DNA of 64,000 bases from NCBI GenBank assembly GCA_026169375.1, contig JAPFCR010000001.1, positions 38,454 through 102,453 on the forward strand, given 5' to 3'. Numbering within the stretch: the first letter of the stretch is position 1; every line of letters starts with the position of its first letter. A program made the translations under genes and the position numbers. Shown in pieces: positions 9,994 to 18,169 of this stretch. The stretch is from Sporosarcina sp. (GTDB lineage Bacteria; Bacillota; Bacilli; Bacillales_A; Planococcaceae). Under the pieces are notes generated by a model. It saw only the letters and a program-made list of their open reading frames with translations. It did no database searches and was not told the origin of the DNA.

Positions 9994-10656
9994 CTATAAT
10001 TGCATATTTTCGACAATATTTTCCGTAATTAACGTTGCTTCTGTTGAATTAACGACATCTTCTACAGTAAAACCTTCGAAAACTTCTTTGAGAACAAGCC
10101 CCTGATCTGTTACTTCAATTAAGGCTCTTTCCGTAATGATTTTATCCACGACTTCTTTTCCTGTTAGTGGTAGATCACACTCTTTCTTAATTTTCGCAGA
10201 ACCATCTCTTGCGACGTGATCCATAATAACGATAATTTTCTTCGCACCATGAACGAGATCCATTGCACCACCCATTCCTTTAATCATTTTCCCAGGAATC
10301 ATCCAATTCGCCAAATCACCTGTTTCGGAAACTTCCATTCCGCCTAAAATTGCGACGTCAATATGTCCACCACGAATCATCCCGAAAGATTCTGCACTCG
10401 TAAAAAAAGCTGAACCTGGAATTGTTGTAATTGTTTCTTTTCCAGCATTAATAAGATCTGGATCGACACTTTCTTTCGTTGGATACGGTCCGATTCCTAA
10501 CAAACCGTTTTCAGATTGCAAGACAACTGTTTTATCATCTGCTATATAATTTGCAACAAGCGTTGGCATGCCGATTCCAAGATTGACATAGTCACCATTT
10601 GCAATTTCTTTTTCCGCTCTTTTTGCAATTCGTTCCCTGAAATTTATTTTCCCCAT
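9994..10656 (-). CDS. scoB: 3-oxoacid CoA-transferase, subunit B
   Basis: Beta subunit of a succinyl-CoA:3-oxoacid (acetoacetate-type) CoA-transferase. The catalytic glutamate lies in the SENGLLG motif, which forms the glutamyl-CoA thioester; GIGMPTLV and [15 protein letters not shown] are further family blocks. 220 residues is the expected length for the separate B subunit. The gene follows the A-subunit gene by 22 bases. The pair transfers CoA between an acyl-CoA and acetoacetate or a related oxoacid; the actual acceptor cannot be told from sequence. Confidence 0.92.
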   Translation of the reverse strand: MGKINFRERIAKRAEKEIANGDYVNLGIGMPTLVANYIADDKTVVLQSENGLLGIGPYPTKESVDPDLINAGKETITTIPGSAFFTSAESFGMIRGGHIDVAILGGMEVSETGDLANWMIPGKMIKGMGGAMDLVHGAKKIIVIMDHVARDGSAKIKKECDLPLTGKEVVDKIITERALIEVTDQGLVLKEVFEGFTVEDVVNSTEATLITENIVENMQL

Positions 10657-10678
10657 TTTTCCATTCCCCTTCTCTAGC

Positions 10679-11365
10679 TTATTGTGTTGTTAAACGTTCA
10701 ATTCGTTTTTCTGCTTCTGCTTGTAAAAGTCCTTGTACGTAAATATTTGGAGTATGGATCATTGCTGGATCTAAATCGCCTGTTTCGACGATTTCTTCTA
10801 CTTCAGCAAGTGTGACTTTTCCTGCCGCTGCCATCATTGGATTGAAGTTTTGTGCCGTTTTATTGTAAATTAAATTCCCAAATCGATCAGCAGTTTGTGC
10901 TTTGACTAATGAAAAATCAGCATGTAGTGCTTCTTCTAGTACATACTCCTTTCCATTAAATGCCCGTATTTCCTTTCCTTCTGCAACAGTCGTTCCAACA
11001 CCAGCTGGCGTATAAAATGCCGGAATCCCTGCGCCCCCTGCACGGATTTTCTCCGCCAATGTTCCTTGTGGCGTTAACTCCACTTCAATTTCTCCGGACA
11101 GTACTTGACGTTCAAACTCTTTATTTTCACCAACGTATGAACCAATCATCTTTTTAATTTGCTTTTTCTTTAATAATAAACCGAGCCCCCACTCGTCAAT
11201 TCCACAGTTATTTGAAATAACCGTGAGATCTTTTACTTCTTTTTCAACAAGCGCTAAAATAAGTTGCTCTGGAATTCCTACAAGTCCAAAGCCTCCAACC
11301 ATTAGCGTCGCACCATCATTGATATTGGCAACCGCTTCTTTTGCTGAACTATAAATCGGTTTCAT
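10679..11365 (-). CDS. scoA: 3-oxoacid CoA-transferase, subunit A
   Basis: Alpha subunit of the CoA-transferase. The CoA-binding glycine-rich loop [13 protein letters not shown] lies at about residues 24-36, and [15 protein letters not shown] near residue 112 is a second family signature. 228 residues matches ScoA/AtoD. It starts with ATG behind a GGGGGATG-type site and is followed closely by scoB. It probably serves ketone-body, leucine or acetoacetate metabolism, which is inference from the family. Confidence 0.92.
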   Translation of the reverse strand: MKPIYSSAKEAVANINDGATLMVGGFGLVGIPEQLILALVEKEVKDLTVISNNCGIDEWGLGLLLKKKQIKKMIGSYVGENKEFERQVLSGEIEVELTPQGTLAEKIRAGGAGIPAFYTPAGVGTTVAEGKEIRAFNGKEYVLEEALHADFSLVKAQTADRFGNLIYNKTAQNFNPMMAAAGKVTLAEVEEIVETGDLDPAMIHTPNIYVQGLLQAEAEKRIERLTTQ

Positions 11366-11496
11366 CCATACATCCCCCTTTTAATTGAATAACCTTGCTC
11401 CATCCATTAAATCAAAATTCTCTAAATTTTTCAATTAAAAATTAAATACCTGAGTAAATTTCATAATTGCTTCAATCACTTTAAATCCTGAACAAT

Positions 11497-11679
11497 GTTG
11501 ATTTTCGTTCCAGACGGACACTTCCGAGGGCATGGCTTTAATCTCGGGCCAACATGAAGTTGGTCATGAGTCGTTGCCGCAGGACGCGGCGAACCTAGAC
11601 TGCCCTGCCTTTCTTAACTTGCGGGGCTTTTCAGCTCACGCTATTCCCGCAGGAGTTGCCGCCTTCCACTACAATCAAC
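11497..11679. repeat. Composite intergenic repeat with GTTGATT/AATCAAC ends
   Basis: The element is GC-rich compared with its surroundings and bounded by GTTGATT and AATCAAC. Its left part (CGTTCCAGACGGACACTTCCG) and right part (TGCGGGG...CGCAGGAGTTGCCGCCTTCCACT) match the reverse complement of the repeat at 63880-64000. The middle (about 11533-11603) instead matches the structured repeat at 15550-15620, so two repeat families are combined. Short ORFs across it show no protein features. The rest of the 11366-11870 intergenic stretch shows no other feature I can support. Confidence 0.75.
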
Positions 11680-11870
11680 GAAGATACTTTCTTTTAAACA
11701 TGAACTTTATACAGAATCTTCATTATCGTTACCAGAAAGTGCTATTATGTATCAATCCACTTCATTATTTTGACACACTACATGCTTTCATCAAAGATAT
11801 CAGTACATAACTTATGAAATCTATGTTAATTTAGAAAAATAAAGAAAAACACTACGGAGGTTTTAAAAAA

Positions 11871-12383
11871 ATGGACACACCCCTGACGATACTGCCATTA
11901 GAACGAGAGGACCTATACTTTATTCACAAGCTTCAAAACAACCCTGAGATTATGGCTTTTTGGTTTGATGAGCCTTATCACTCAATTGAAAAACTACAAG
12001 ACTTATACGACCAACAAATTCATGGTCAACATGAACGTCGTTTTGTCGTTAAACATGACGACAACTTAGTTGGCATTGTTGAGCTAATGTATATTAATCA
12101 CCTACATCGACATACTGAATTTCAAATTATTATCGATCCGGCTTACCAAGGAAAAGGATTTGCTGTACCTGCCACACAACTCGCTCTGGATTACGCTTTC
12201 CGTGTATTAAACATGCATAAAGTTTACTTATTCGTCGACACGACAAACGAAGCAGCGATTCACATTTATAAAAAAGTTGGCTTTTCAATGGAAGCAACTT
12301 TAAAAGAAGCGTTTTTTGTTGAAGGTAATTATCATGACACATTCATCATGTCGATGTTTCAAAGAGATTATTTAAACGAGTAA
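11871..12383 (+). CDS. speG: Spermidine N1-acetyltransferase SpeG
   Basis: GNAT-fold acetyltransferase that moves acetyl from acetyl-CoA to spermidine or spermine, protecting against polyamine excess. The sequence follows SpeG closely along its whole length: PLEREDL near residue 9, FWFDEPYHS at about 31, ERRFVV, EINH-like MYINHLHRHTEFQIII, the acetyl-CoA loop YQGKGFA near residue 104 and HIYKKVGFS. 170 residues is typical. ATG follows a GGAGG site. It stands alone between a repeat and the ytqA-ytqB pair. Confidence 0.92.
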   Translation: MDTPLTILPLEREDLYFIHKLQNNPEIMAFWFDEPYHSIEKLQDLYDQQIHGQHERRFVVKHDDNLVGIVELMYINHLHRHTEFQIIIDPAYQGKGFAVPATQLALDYAFRVLNMHKVYLFVDTTNEAAIHIYKKVGFSMEATLKEAFFVEGNYHDTFIMSMFQRDYLNE

Positions 12384-12423
12384 CCTTTCTATCAATTAAC
12401 ACAAAGTCTTTTTTTAAAAAACA

Positions 12424-12432
12424 TGGTATAAT
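12424..12432 (+). promoter_or_regulatory. Extended -10 promoter element of ytqA
   Basis: TGGTATAAT is an extended -10 box (TGnTATAAT) located 23 bases upstream of the chosen ytqA start. No good -35 hexamer sits at 17 bases, as is common for extended -10 promoters. Confidence 0.5.
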
Positions 12433-12454
12433 TTTAGGAAGAGGAGTGAACATA

Positions 12455-13414
12455 TTGAACAATTTAAATTTCCCTTTTCCAACAGAAGGAAAACGGTATT
12501 ATACATGGTCAAGACATTTGAAAGATGAATTTGGATTTAAAGTATTTAAAGTGGCGCTTGACGCTGGCTTTGACTGTCCGAACCGCGATGGTACAGTAGC
12601 TTACGGGGGGTGCACGTTCTGTAGCGTAGCAGGCTCCGGCGATTTTGCAGGTGACCGAGTCGATCCGATTGATGTACAGTTTGCTGAAATAAAAGAAAGA
12701 ATGCAGCGTAAATGGAAAGACGGGAAACCGATGGCTTATTTCCAAGCGTATACAAATACACATGCACCTTTACCTGTTTTAAAAGAGAAGTTTGAAGCAG
12801 CACTTGCACAGGAAGGTGTAGTTGGTATTTCAATTGCTACACGTCCTGATTGTTTACCAGATGATGTCGTTGAGTATTTAGCTGAATTAAACGAACGTAC
12901 TTATCTATGGGTGGAACTTGGATTACAAACGGTGCATGAACAAACTGCCAAACTCGTTAACCGTGCACATGACTACGCAACGTATGTAGAAGGCGTTGAA
13001 AAACTAAGAAAACATAATATTCGTGTTGTCACACATATTATTAACGGTTTACCAATGGAAGATTACGATATGATGATGGAAACCGCACGTGAAGTTGCAA
13101 AGTTAGATGTACAAGGCATTAAAATCCATCTTCTCCATCTCCTAAAAGGAACACCCATGGTTAAACAATACGAAAAAGGAAAATTACAATTCCTAGAAAA
13201 AGATGAGTATATAAATCTTGTTGTCGATCAACTTGAAATTTTACCCCCTAATATCATAATTCACCGTATTACAGGTGATGGACCAATTGAGCTCATGATA
13301 GGGCCAATGTGGAGTGTGACGAAATGGGAAGTCTTGAATGCCATCGACAATGAATTAAAACGCCGGAATAGTTGGCAAGGTAAATATTATAAGCAAGGAG
13401 TTAAAACGACATGA
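12455..13414 (+). CDS. ytqA: Radical SAM protein YtqA (TIGR01212 family)
   Basis: Elp3-like radical SAM enzyme. The iron-sulfur cysteines are in CPNRDGTVAYGG-C-TF-C (CX11CX2C, about residues 41, 53 and 56). The barrel continues through AYFQAYTNTHAPL, IATRPDCLPDD, WVELGLQT and THIINGLPMED. I start at TTG 12455, 8 bases after GGAG, rather than at the GTG inside the ribosome site. It overlaps ytqB by ATGA. In Bacillus this gene is paired with the tRNA-wobble methyltransferase ytqB and has been linked to remodelling of the 5-aminomethyl uridine side chain; I treat that role as probable. Confidence 0.88.
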   Translation: MNNLNFPFPTEGKRYYTWSRHLKDEFGFKVFKVALDAGFDCPNRDGTVAYGGCTFCSVAGSGDFAGDRVDPIDVQFAEIKERMQRKWKDGKPMAYFQAYTNTHAPLPVLKEKFEAALAQEGVVGISIATRPDCLPDDVVEYLAELNERTYLWVELGLQTVHEQTAKLVNRAHDYATYVEGVEKLRKHNIRVVTHIINGLPMEDYDMMMETAREVAKLDVQGIKIHLLHLLKGTPMVKQYEKGKLQFLEKDEYINLVVDQLEILPPNIIIHRITGDGPIELMIGPMWSVTKWEVLNAIDNELKRRNSWQGKYYKQGVKTT

Positions 13415-14007
13415 GTCAAATTATGCTTCAGCGTGTCTTACCTTTTTCAAAGCGATTAATTGAAAAAGCATCCTTACCTGGTGAAACAGTCGTAGATGCA
13501 ACTGCCGGTAATGGGAATGACACACAGTTTTTAGCAGAGCATGTCGGCGACAAAGGGCATGTTTTTGCGTTTGATGTCCAACAACAAGCACTCGACTCAA
13601 CAGCTAAACGTCTCCAAGACTTAGTAAAACGCGTCACACTCGTATTAGATAGCCATGCAAATGTCGATCAATACGTGCAGGCGCCAATTGCTGGAGCGAT
13701 GTTCAACCTAGGCTATTTACCACATAGTCACGACTTGTCCATTATTACTAAACCCGACTCAACAATTGAGGCAGTTCATAAATTGCTCAGCTTATTAAAA
13801 AAAGAAGGGATCATTACGATCGCTGTTTATGATGGACATGAGGGTGGAAAAGAAGAGCGCGATGCTTTATTAAATTATGTGATGAAACTTCACCAAAGTG
13901 ATGTTCACGTAGCAAAATATGAAATGGTCAATCAACCAAATAACCCACCATTTTTACTCGCAATTGAAAAATTACGTGATTTCACCGAAGTCCGCATAAC
14001 GGAATAA
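13411..14007 (+). CDS. mnmM: tRNA 5-aminomethyl-2-thiouridine methyltransferase MnmM (YtqB)
   Basis: Class I SAM-dependent methyltransferase of the YtqB/MnmM family. These enzymes methylate nm5s2U34 to mnm5s2U34 in tRNA, filling the role of the MnmC methyltransferase domain in bacteria without MnmC. The SAM-binding motif DATAGNGNDTQFL is at residues 29-41. The family blocks FNLGYLPHSHD and YDGHEGGKEER appear in the second half. 198 residues is normal. Its start codon overlaps the ytqA stop, implying coupled translation, and a strong terminator follows. Confidence 0.88.
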   Translation: MSQIMLQRVLPFSKRLIEKASLPGETVVDATAGNGNDTQFLAEHVGDKGHVFAFDVQQQALDSTAKRLQDLVKRVTLVLDSHANVDQYVQAPIAGAMFNLGYLPHSHDLSIITKPDSTIEAVHKLLSLLKKEGIITIAVYDGHEGGKEERDALLNYVMKLHQSDVHVAKYEMVNQPNNPPFLLAIEKLRDFTEVRITE

Positions 14008-14047
14008 AAAAAGTGTCCCCCTACATTTTTGTAGAAGGACACTTTTT
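14006..14047. terminator. Bidirectional terminator after mnmM
   Basis: AAAAAAGTGTCC...CTAC and GTAG...GGACACTTTTTT form a stem with A/T runs on both sides, between convergent genes. Confidence 0.8.
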
Positions 14048-14052
14048 TCTCT

Positions 14053-14784
14053 TTAATAATCTCTAATATCTACAATCGGACCCATTTTCCCATAGTCTGC
14101 TTTCTCTAGAAAAGCAATTAAGTTTCGTGCTGTTTCTTCTGGACTGCTTAACATTCCCTGTTCTTTATAATCAATAAACTGATCTAGCAAAGGAAATGCA
14201 GTTTCACCGCTACCGCGAATTGTTTCTTGCATCCCCGTATCAATAATGCCAGGCGCTATAGATACAATTTTTACAGGATGCTTCACATTTGCTTGTTCCG
14301 TTGCAACAACACGTGAAAAATGATCTAAACCTGCCTTCGTTGTACAATAAGCTCCCCAACCTTCATAAACTTTCCGACCAGCCCCAGACGAAATGTTCAT
14401 AATTTTTTTAGTTCCTGGAAATTGCTCTAGCTTTTGAATAAACAAATTGCTCAAAATCATCGGCGCTGTTAAGTTAATCGATACAGCCCGCGTCAGTTCT
14501 TTAGCACTTACGGCTCCTATCAAACCAATTGGTTCAACTGTTCCTGCATTGTTAATTAAAGTGAAAGATGCCGCCTCTTCCTTATGTTCATCAATAATTT
14601 TCGAAAAGATATTTTCTAACTGATTTAACTCAGCGAAGTCTACAGAAATAAAATGATCTGCTTCTGCAAGAATAGATCTTGCTACTCCTATTACTTTCTT
14701 TCCTTTTTCTTCAAGTTGCTGTAATAATTCAAACCCAATACCTTTCGAAGCGCCTGTTACAATAACAATATCGATTGTCCTCAC
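14053..14784 (-). CDS. Short-chain dehydrogenase/reductase (YueD/benzil reductase-like)
   Basis: NAD(P)-dependent classical SDR of 243 residues. The cofactor motif TGASKGIG is at residues 10-17, NNAG follows in the middle, the catalytic serine is in NISSGAG and the catalytic pair is in AYCTTKAGLD (YxxxK). The overall pattern (PIGLIGAVSAKEL, VSIAPGIIDTGMQ) resembles Bacillus YueD, a stereoselective benzil reductase with a sepiapterin-reductase-like fold; the natural substrate is unknown. It overlaps the DUF4825-like gene by 4 bases, so the two are co-transcribed. Confidence 0.8.
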   Translation of the reverse strand: MRTIDIVIVTGASKGIGFELLQQLEEKGKKVIGVARSILAEADHFISVDFAELNQLENIFSKIIDEHKEEAASFTLINNAGTVEPIGLIGAVSAKELTRAVSINLTAPMILSNLFIQKLEQFPGTKKIMNISSGAGRKVYEGWGAYCTTKAGLDHFSRVVATEQANVKHPVKIVSIAPGIIDTGMQETIRGSGETAFPLLDQFIDYKEQGMLSSPEETARNLIAFLEKADYGKMGPIVDIRDY

Positions 14785-15326
14785 TCACTTTCTGTATAGG
14801 CTAAAAACCATGGTAAAATGTCTTTTGTTAATTGTTTCTGTACTTTTTCTTGAAATATTTCTGGATCTTTAAAATCAACAAGTGTCGTTCCAAACCACTT
14901 TTCAACACTGTCCCTTGAAACAGAATAAGTTTCATCATCAAATTTCATTTCCATTTGTTCAACGTTTTCAATAAGCGCAAATACTGCAGTCGAATTGTAG
15001 ATGATGCCTTGTTGAGCCTTCTCTTCAATTTCCGCCGCTTGCACGTCATAATCAACTTTAAAGACTAAATCATCTGAATCTAATTCGATTGATTCTTTGT
15101 ATTCATTCAGTGGCAATTCGTTCAATAAATTATTTAAATTAGACGCATCGCCCATGTACTCAGACTCATACTTTGCCACATCTTCATAACTATGTGTTTT
15201 TGGGTCTTGTTGCATTCTCTCTTCGCCAATTCTCACTTTGTTCGGTACTTCAAAAAATTGAATCCAAATAAATAAAGGGACACCAATGATTAAAAGTGCA
15301 ATCATTATTTTCCTTTGTTGATTCAT
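14781..15326 (-). CDS. DUF4825-like membrane-anchored protein
   Basis: A 181-residue protein with an N-terminal hydrophobic anchor (IMIALLIIGVPLFIWI) and an extracytoplasmic acidic domain. The segment YESEYMGDASNLNNLLNELP resembles the DUF4825 domain, whose members carry a similar Y-x-GD-x-S motif. No catalytic motif is visible. It is upstream of, and overlaps by ATGA with, the SDR gene. Function unknown. Confidence 0.6.
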   Translation of the reverse strand: MNQQRKIMIALLIIGVPLFIWIQFFEVPNKVRIGEERMQQDPKTHSYEDVAKYESEYMGDASNLNNLLNELPLNEYKESIELDSDDLVFKVDYDVQAAEIEEKAQQGIIYNSTAVFALIENVEQMEMKFDDETYSVSRDSVEKWFGTTLVDFKDPEIFQEKVQKQLTKDILPWFLAYTESE

Positions 15327-15423
15327 TCATTTCCCCACTCTCATTACAGCTTATCTATATCTTTATTTCGATCCTTTAAGTAATTGTAACATTTAGATTA
15401 CTGAAATGAAAAGACCTTTTTTT

Positions 15424-15461
15424 GAGAAACAAAAAAACTCCCTCACAATCGCGAAGGAGTG
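15424..15461 (-). terminator. Intrinsic terminator on the minus strand
   Basis: On the minus strand ACTCCTTCGCGATTGTGAGGGAGTTTTTTT forms a short stem (ACTCC/GGAGT plus neighbouring pairs) with a strong U-tract. It is placed after the LysM-3D gene and the structured repeat, before the DUF4825-like gene. Confidence 0.6.
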
Positions 15462-15477
15462 TAGCATGATTTATTAG

Positions 15478-15660
15478 TCCCGCAGTAACGGGCAGTAAGA
15501 CTCTACCTCCAAAGCGATAAAGATAGGTGGGAGATTAACTGTCCGTAAAAGCCGATTGAGGCCAACATGATGTTGGTCACGCAAGCGTTGTCACAGGACG
15601 TGACGCACTTAGCTTGTGTTCCTTTTCAATCAGTGAAGGATGAAGACCCCCACTGATTGA
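15478..15660. repeat. Structured intergenic repeat, candidate RNA element
   Basis: This gene-free stretch folds into successive hairpins: CCCG/CGGG at 15479-15492; GGGCAGT/ACTGTCC (15490-15544) enclosing a CTACCT/AGGTGG stem; CCAACA/TGTTGG at 15562-15576; a nested pair with outer stem 15579-15586/15612-15619 and inner stem 15590-15594/15600-15604 around loop AGGAC; and CAATCAGTG/CACTGATTG at 15627-15659. The CCAACA hairpin and the nested pair recur at 11549-11601 with compensatory changes (see findings). The transcribed strand is unknown, and I do not recognise it as a named RNA class. Confidence 0.6.
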
Positions 15661-15684
15661 GGTTCACTTTATTTTTCATTACTA

Positions 15685-16260
15685 TCAATTTAATATTTGG
15701 ATTTTCACTTGTTTACGGCCCCACTGGAGAGCTCGTCCTTTGTTCGGAATAAATACGTCAATTCGATTTCCTTTAATAGCACCACCAATATCTCCAGCAA
15801 TTGCATGGCCATAACCTTCTACATATACTCTAGAACCAAGTGGAATTACTTTTGGATCTACAGCAATCACTTTTTGATTTGGATTTGCTTTCAAATTAAT
15901 TCCTGTACTCGTAATGCCACTACATCCCGCGCAATAAGCAGTGTAAGCAGTCGACTGTACGACCAGTTCCTTTTTCACATTCGTGGTTTGTTGTTGATCA
16001 TTCACCGTTTGCTTTGGTTTACTCGCAGGTTGTGAAGTAGTCCCTTTTCCTACAATTAATCTTTGGCTTGGGACAATCAAATCACTACTTAAATTGTTCC
16101 ATTTCTTTAGATTTGCTACACTAGTATTATAGGTTAATGAAATACGATATAAATTATCGCCTGACTTTACTGTATGTGTTGGAGAAGCTGCAAAACTTTC
16201 TTTCATCCCGAATCCTAAAACAATAAGACTCGCTAAAAGTACTGAGAAAACTTTTTTCAA
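15685..16260 (-). CDS. LysM and 3D-domain cell-wall protein
   Basis: Secreted cell-wall protein of 191 residues when started at TTG 16260, which has GGGAG 8 bases upstream and gives a clean signal peptide ending AASPTHTV; upstream in-frame ATGs would add an unlikely leader. One LysM peptidoglycan-binding domain (HTVKSGDNLYRISLTYNTS...) follows the signal. The C-terminal 3D domain, named for three conserved aspartates, shows VDPKVIPLG, AGDIGGAIKG and RIDVFIPN. Similar proteins (YocH, YuiC, YorM) are autolysin-like or resuscitation-factor-like, related to lytic transglycosylases. Monocistronic. Confidence 0.88.
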   Translation of the reverse strand: MKKVFSVLLASLIVLGFGMKESFAASPTHTVKSGDNLYRISLTYNTSVANLKKWNNLSSDLIVPSQRLIVGKGTTSQPASKPKQTVNDQQQTTNVKKELVVQSTAYTAYCAGCSGITSTGINLKANPNQKVIAVDPKVIPLGSRVYVEGYGHAIAGDIGGAIKGNRIDVFIPNKGRALQWGRKQVKIQILN

Positions 16261-16490
16261 AATCTCATCTCCCATCATTTTTATATTTAGCAGCATACAT
16301 CAATAATTCTTTCTCTATTCAGAGTTCATGTTTCTAAATTTCTTTTAAAGAATAGACGAAAAAATATTCATCTGCCAAATAATCAAAGCTAATAAATAGT
16401 CTAACTTATTTATATTACAATTAAATGACAAAGAAACTTCATTTAGGTAACAAATGATGTTCACTATATTTCAAAGACGAGGTGTATTGT

Positions 16491-17003
16491 ATGGATGCAC
16501 TTATAATCCGCCAAGCTACTCAAAAGGATATTGATCAACTTCAAGATGTATTGATTACGAGTCAATGGTTTACATATGGTAAACTTTTTACTCAAACATC
16601 TATTCAGAAAATCATCGATCGCTATTATAATTCAGAAAGACTGTCAGAGGAAATTGCCTGTATTAACGCTACTTGGCACGGCTATATCGTTGCAGAACTT
16701 CACGGAAAAATTGTCGGCGTCATTGGCGGTGGGATGAGAGATGAATATGAAAGCGAAGTGTATGTATTTTATCTACACCCAGACATGCGAACAAAAGGAA
16801 TTGGTACGCAGTTATTAAATAAGTTTACAAGTATTCAAAAGTTTACTTATGGAGCCGAAGAACAATGGGTTGCGGTTGCAAAAGGAAATGAGTATGGCAT
16901 TCCTTTTTATGAAGCACGTGGTTTTGAATTTCAATATGAAAGCGCTTCTTACGCTGCAATTGATGATAACGATATTTCATTATGGTATAAAAGAAAAATT
17001 TAA
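16491..17003 (+). CDS. GNAT-family N-acetyltransferase
   Basis: A 170-residue GNAT protein. ATG 16491 is chosen because GAGG lies 8 bases upstream, whereas the in-frame GTG at 16482 overlaps that site. The acetyl-CoA pyrophosphate loop is seen as RTKGIGTQLLNKF (RxxGxG/A type), preceded by the beta strand EVYVFYLHPDM and followed by AVAKGNEYGIPFYEARGFEF. The substrate cannot be inferred. It lies 14 bases before rtcB on the same strand, so the two probably share a transcript. Confidence 0.8.
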   Translation: MDALIIRQATQKDIDQLQDVLITSQWFTYGKLFTQTSIQKIIDRYYNSERLSEEIACINATWHGYIVAELHGKIVGVIGGGMRDEYESEVYVFYLHPDMRTKGIGTQLLNKFTSIQKFTYGAEEQWVAVAKGNEYGIPFYEARGFEFQYESASYAAIDDNDISLWYKRKI

Positions 17004-17017
17004 AAGGAGAAGGGAAA

Positions 17018-18127
17018 ATGATTGAAGTTAAAGGAAAATATAACGAAGCAGTTGTTTTTACAGATGAAATTGAAGATACAGCTAAACAACAAGTATACGA
17101 TTTATGTAATTTATCCTTTTTACAAGATTCCAAAATTCGAATGATGCCAGATTTACATGCTGGAAAAGGCTGTACAGTTGGGACGACGATGACAATTACC
17201 GACAAAATCGTTCCAAACTTTGTCGGCGTCGACATTGGATGTGGCATGATTTGTGTGAAGCTTGATGTAAAAAAAGAGAACATTGATTTCCATAAACTCG
17301 ACCAAGTCATTAGAAGAAATGTACCAAGTGGTATGAGAATACGTAAAAAAGCACATAAAAACGCTCATAAAATTGCTTTCGAAGAGATTCTCACACCAAT
17401 TAATGAAGGAAGAGCACGAAATAGCGTTGGAACACTTGGAGGCGGAAACCATTTTATTGAGTTAAATGAAGACTCAAAAGGCAACATTTATCTTGTCATT
17501 CACTCAGGAAGTCGTAACCCTGGAAAACAAATTTCTGACCACTATCAAGCACTTGCAGTTGAACAGCTTCCAAATCGTCCAGATCGTGAAAATTTAAACC
17601 GAAATACAGCTTATTTAGATGGCGAACAAATGCAAAATTATTTGCATGACGTTAGCATCGCACAACAATACGCTGCAGTGAATCGTCAAACGATGGCAGA
17701 AGTGATTTTAATCGGGATGAGATGGCGTGAAGTGAGTTCTTTTGATACGATTCATAACTATGTAGACATAGACAATATGATTTTAAGAAAAGGTGCCATT
17801 TCAGCCGAGGAAGATGAAATTGTTATCATTCCAATGAATATGCGTGATGGTTCACTCATTTGTCGCGGAAAAGGAAACCCTGACTGGAATTATTCAGGTC
17901 CCCACGGTGCTGGAAGAATTATGAGCCGTACAGAAGCGAAGAGAAAAGTGAAACTTGCAGAGTTTGAGGATTCGATGAAAGACGTATGGAGTACTTCAGT
18001 AACTAAGTCAACAGTTGATGAATCTCCATTCGCTTATAAGAACATGGATGATATCGTTCGCCATATTGGAGATACTGTTGAAGTGCTAGAAGTCATTAAA
18101 CCAATTTACAACTATAAGGCGAATTAA
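17018..18127 (+). CDS. rtcB: RNA ligase RtcB family protein
   Basis: GTP- and Mn-dependent 3'-phosphate RNA ligase family, which joins 2',3'-cyclic or 3'-phosphate ends to 5'-OH ends during RNA repair or healing. Metal and active-site residues are visible: D72 and C75 in GVDIGCGM, H145 in GGGNHF, H162 in IHSGSRN, H247 in DTIHNYVD, and the nucleotidyl-accepting H296 in SGPHGAGR. At 369 residues it belongs to the shorter bacterial subgroup. No rtcA, rtcR or archease gene is nearby; the upstream partner is a GNAT protein. Confidence 0.93.
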   Translation: MIEVKGKYNEAVVFTDEIEDTAKQQVYDLCNLSFLQDSKIRMMPDLHAGKGCTVGTTMTITDKIVPNFVGVDIGCGMICVKLDVKKENIDFHKLDQVIRRNVPSGMRIRKKAHKNAHKIAFEEILTPINEGRARNSVGTLGGGNHFIELNEDSKGNIYLVIHSGSRNPGKQISDHYQALAVEQLPNRPDRENLNRNTAYLDGEQMQNYLHDVSIAQQYAAVNRQTMAEVILIGMRWREVSSFDTIHNYVDIDNMILRKGAISAEEDEIVIIPMNMRDGSLICRGKGNPDWNYSGPHGAGRIMSRTEAKRKVKLAEFEDSMKDVWSTSVTKSTVDESPFAYKNMDDIVRHIGDTVEVLEVIKPIYNYKAN

Positions 18128-18169
18128 CTCATTTAATATCTAGATGTGAAAATAGAAATTGATGACATG

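Noticed and set aside
11532..11810. 92-codon ORF on the plus strand through the composite repeat
   Set aside because: It lies across repeat sequence, has no ribosome site and the residues come from the repeat (also seen in the ORF through the repeat at 63.8-64.0 kb).
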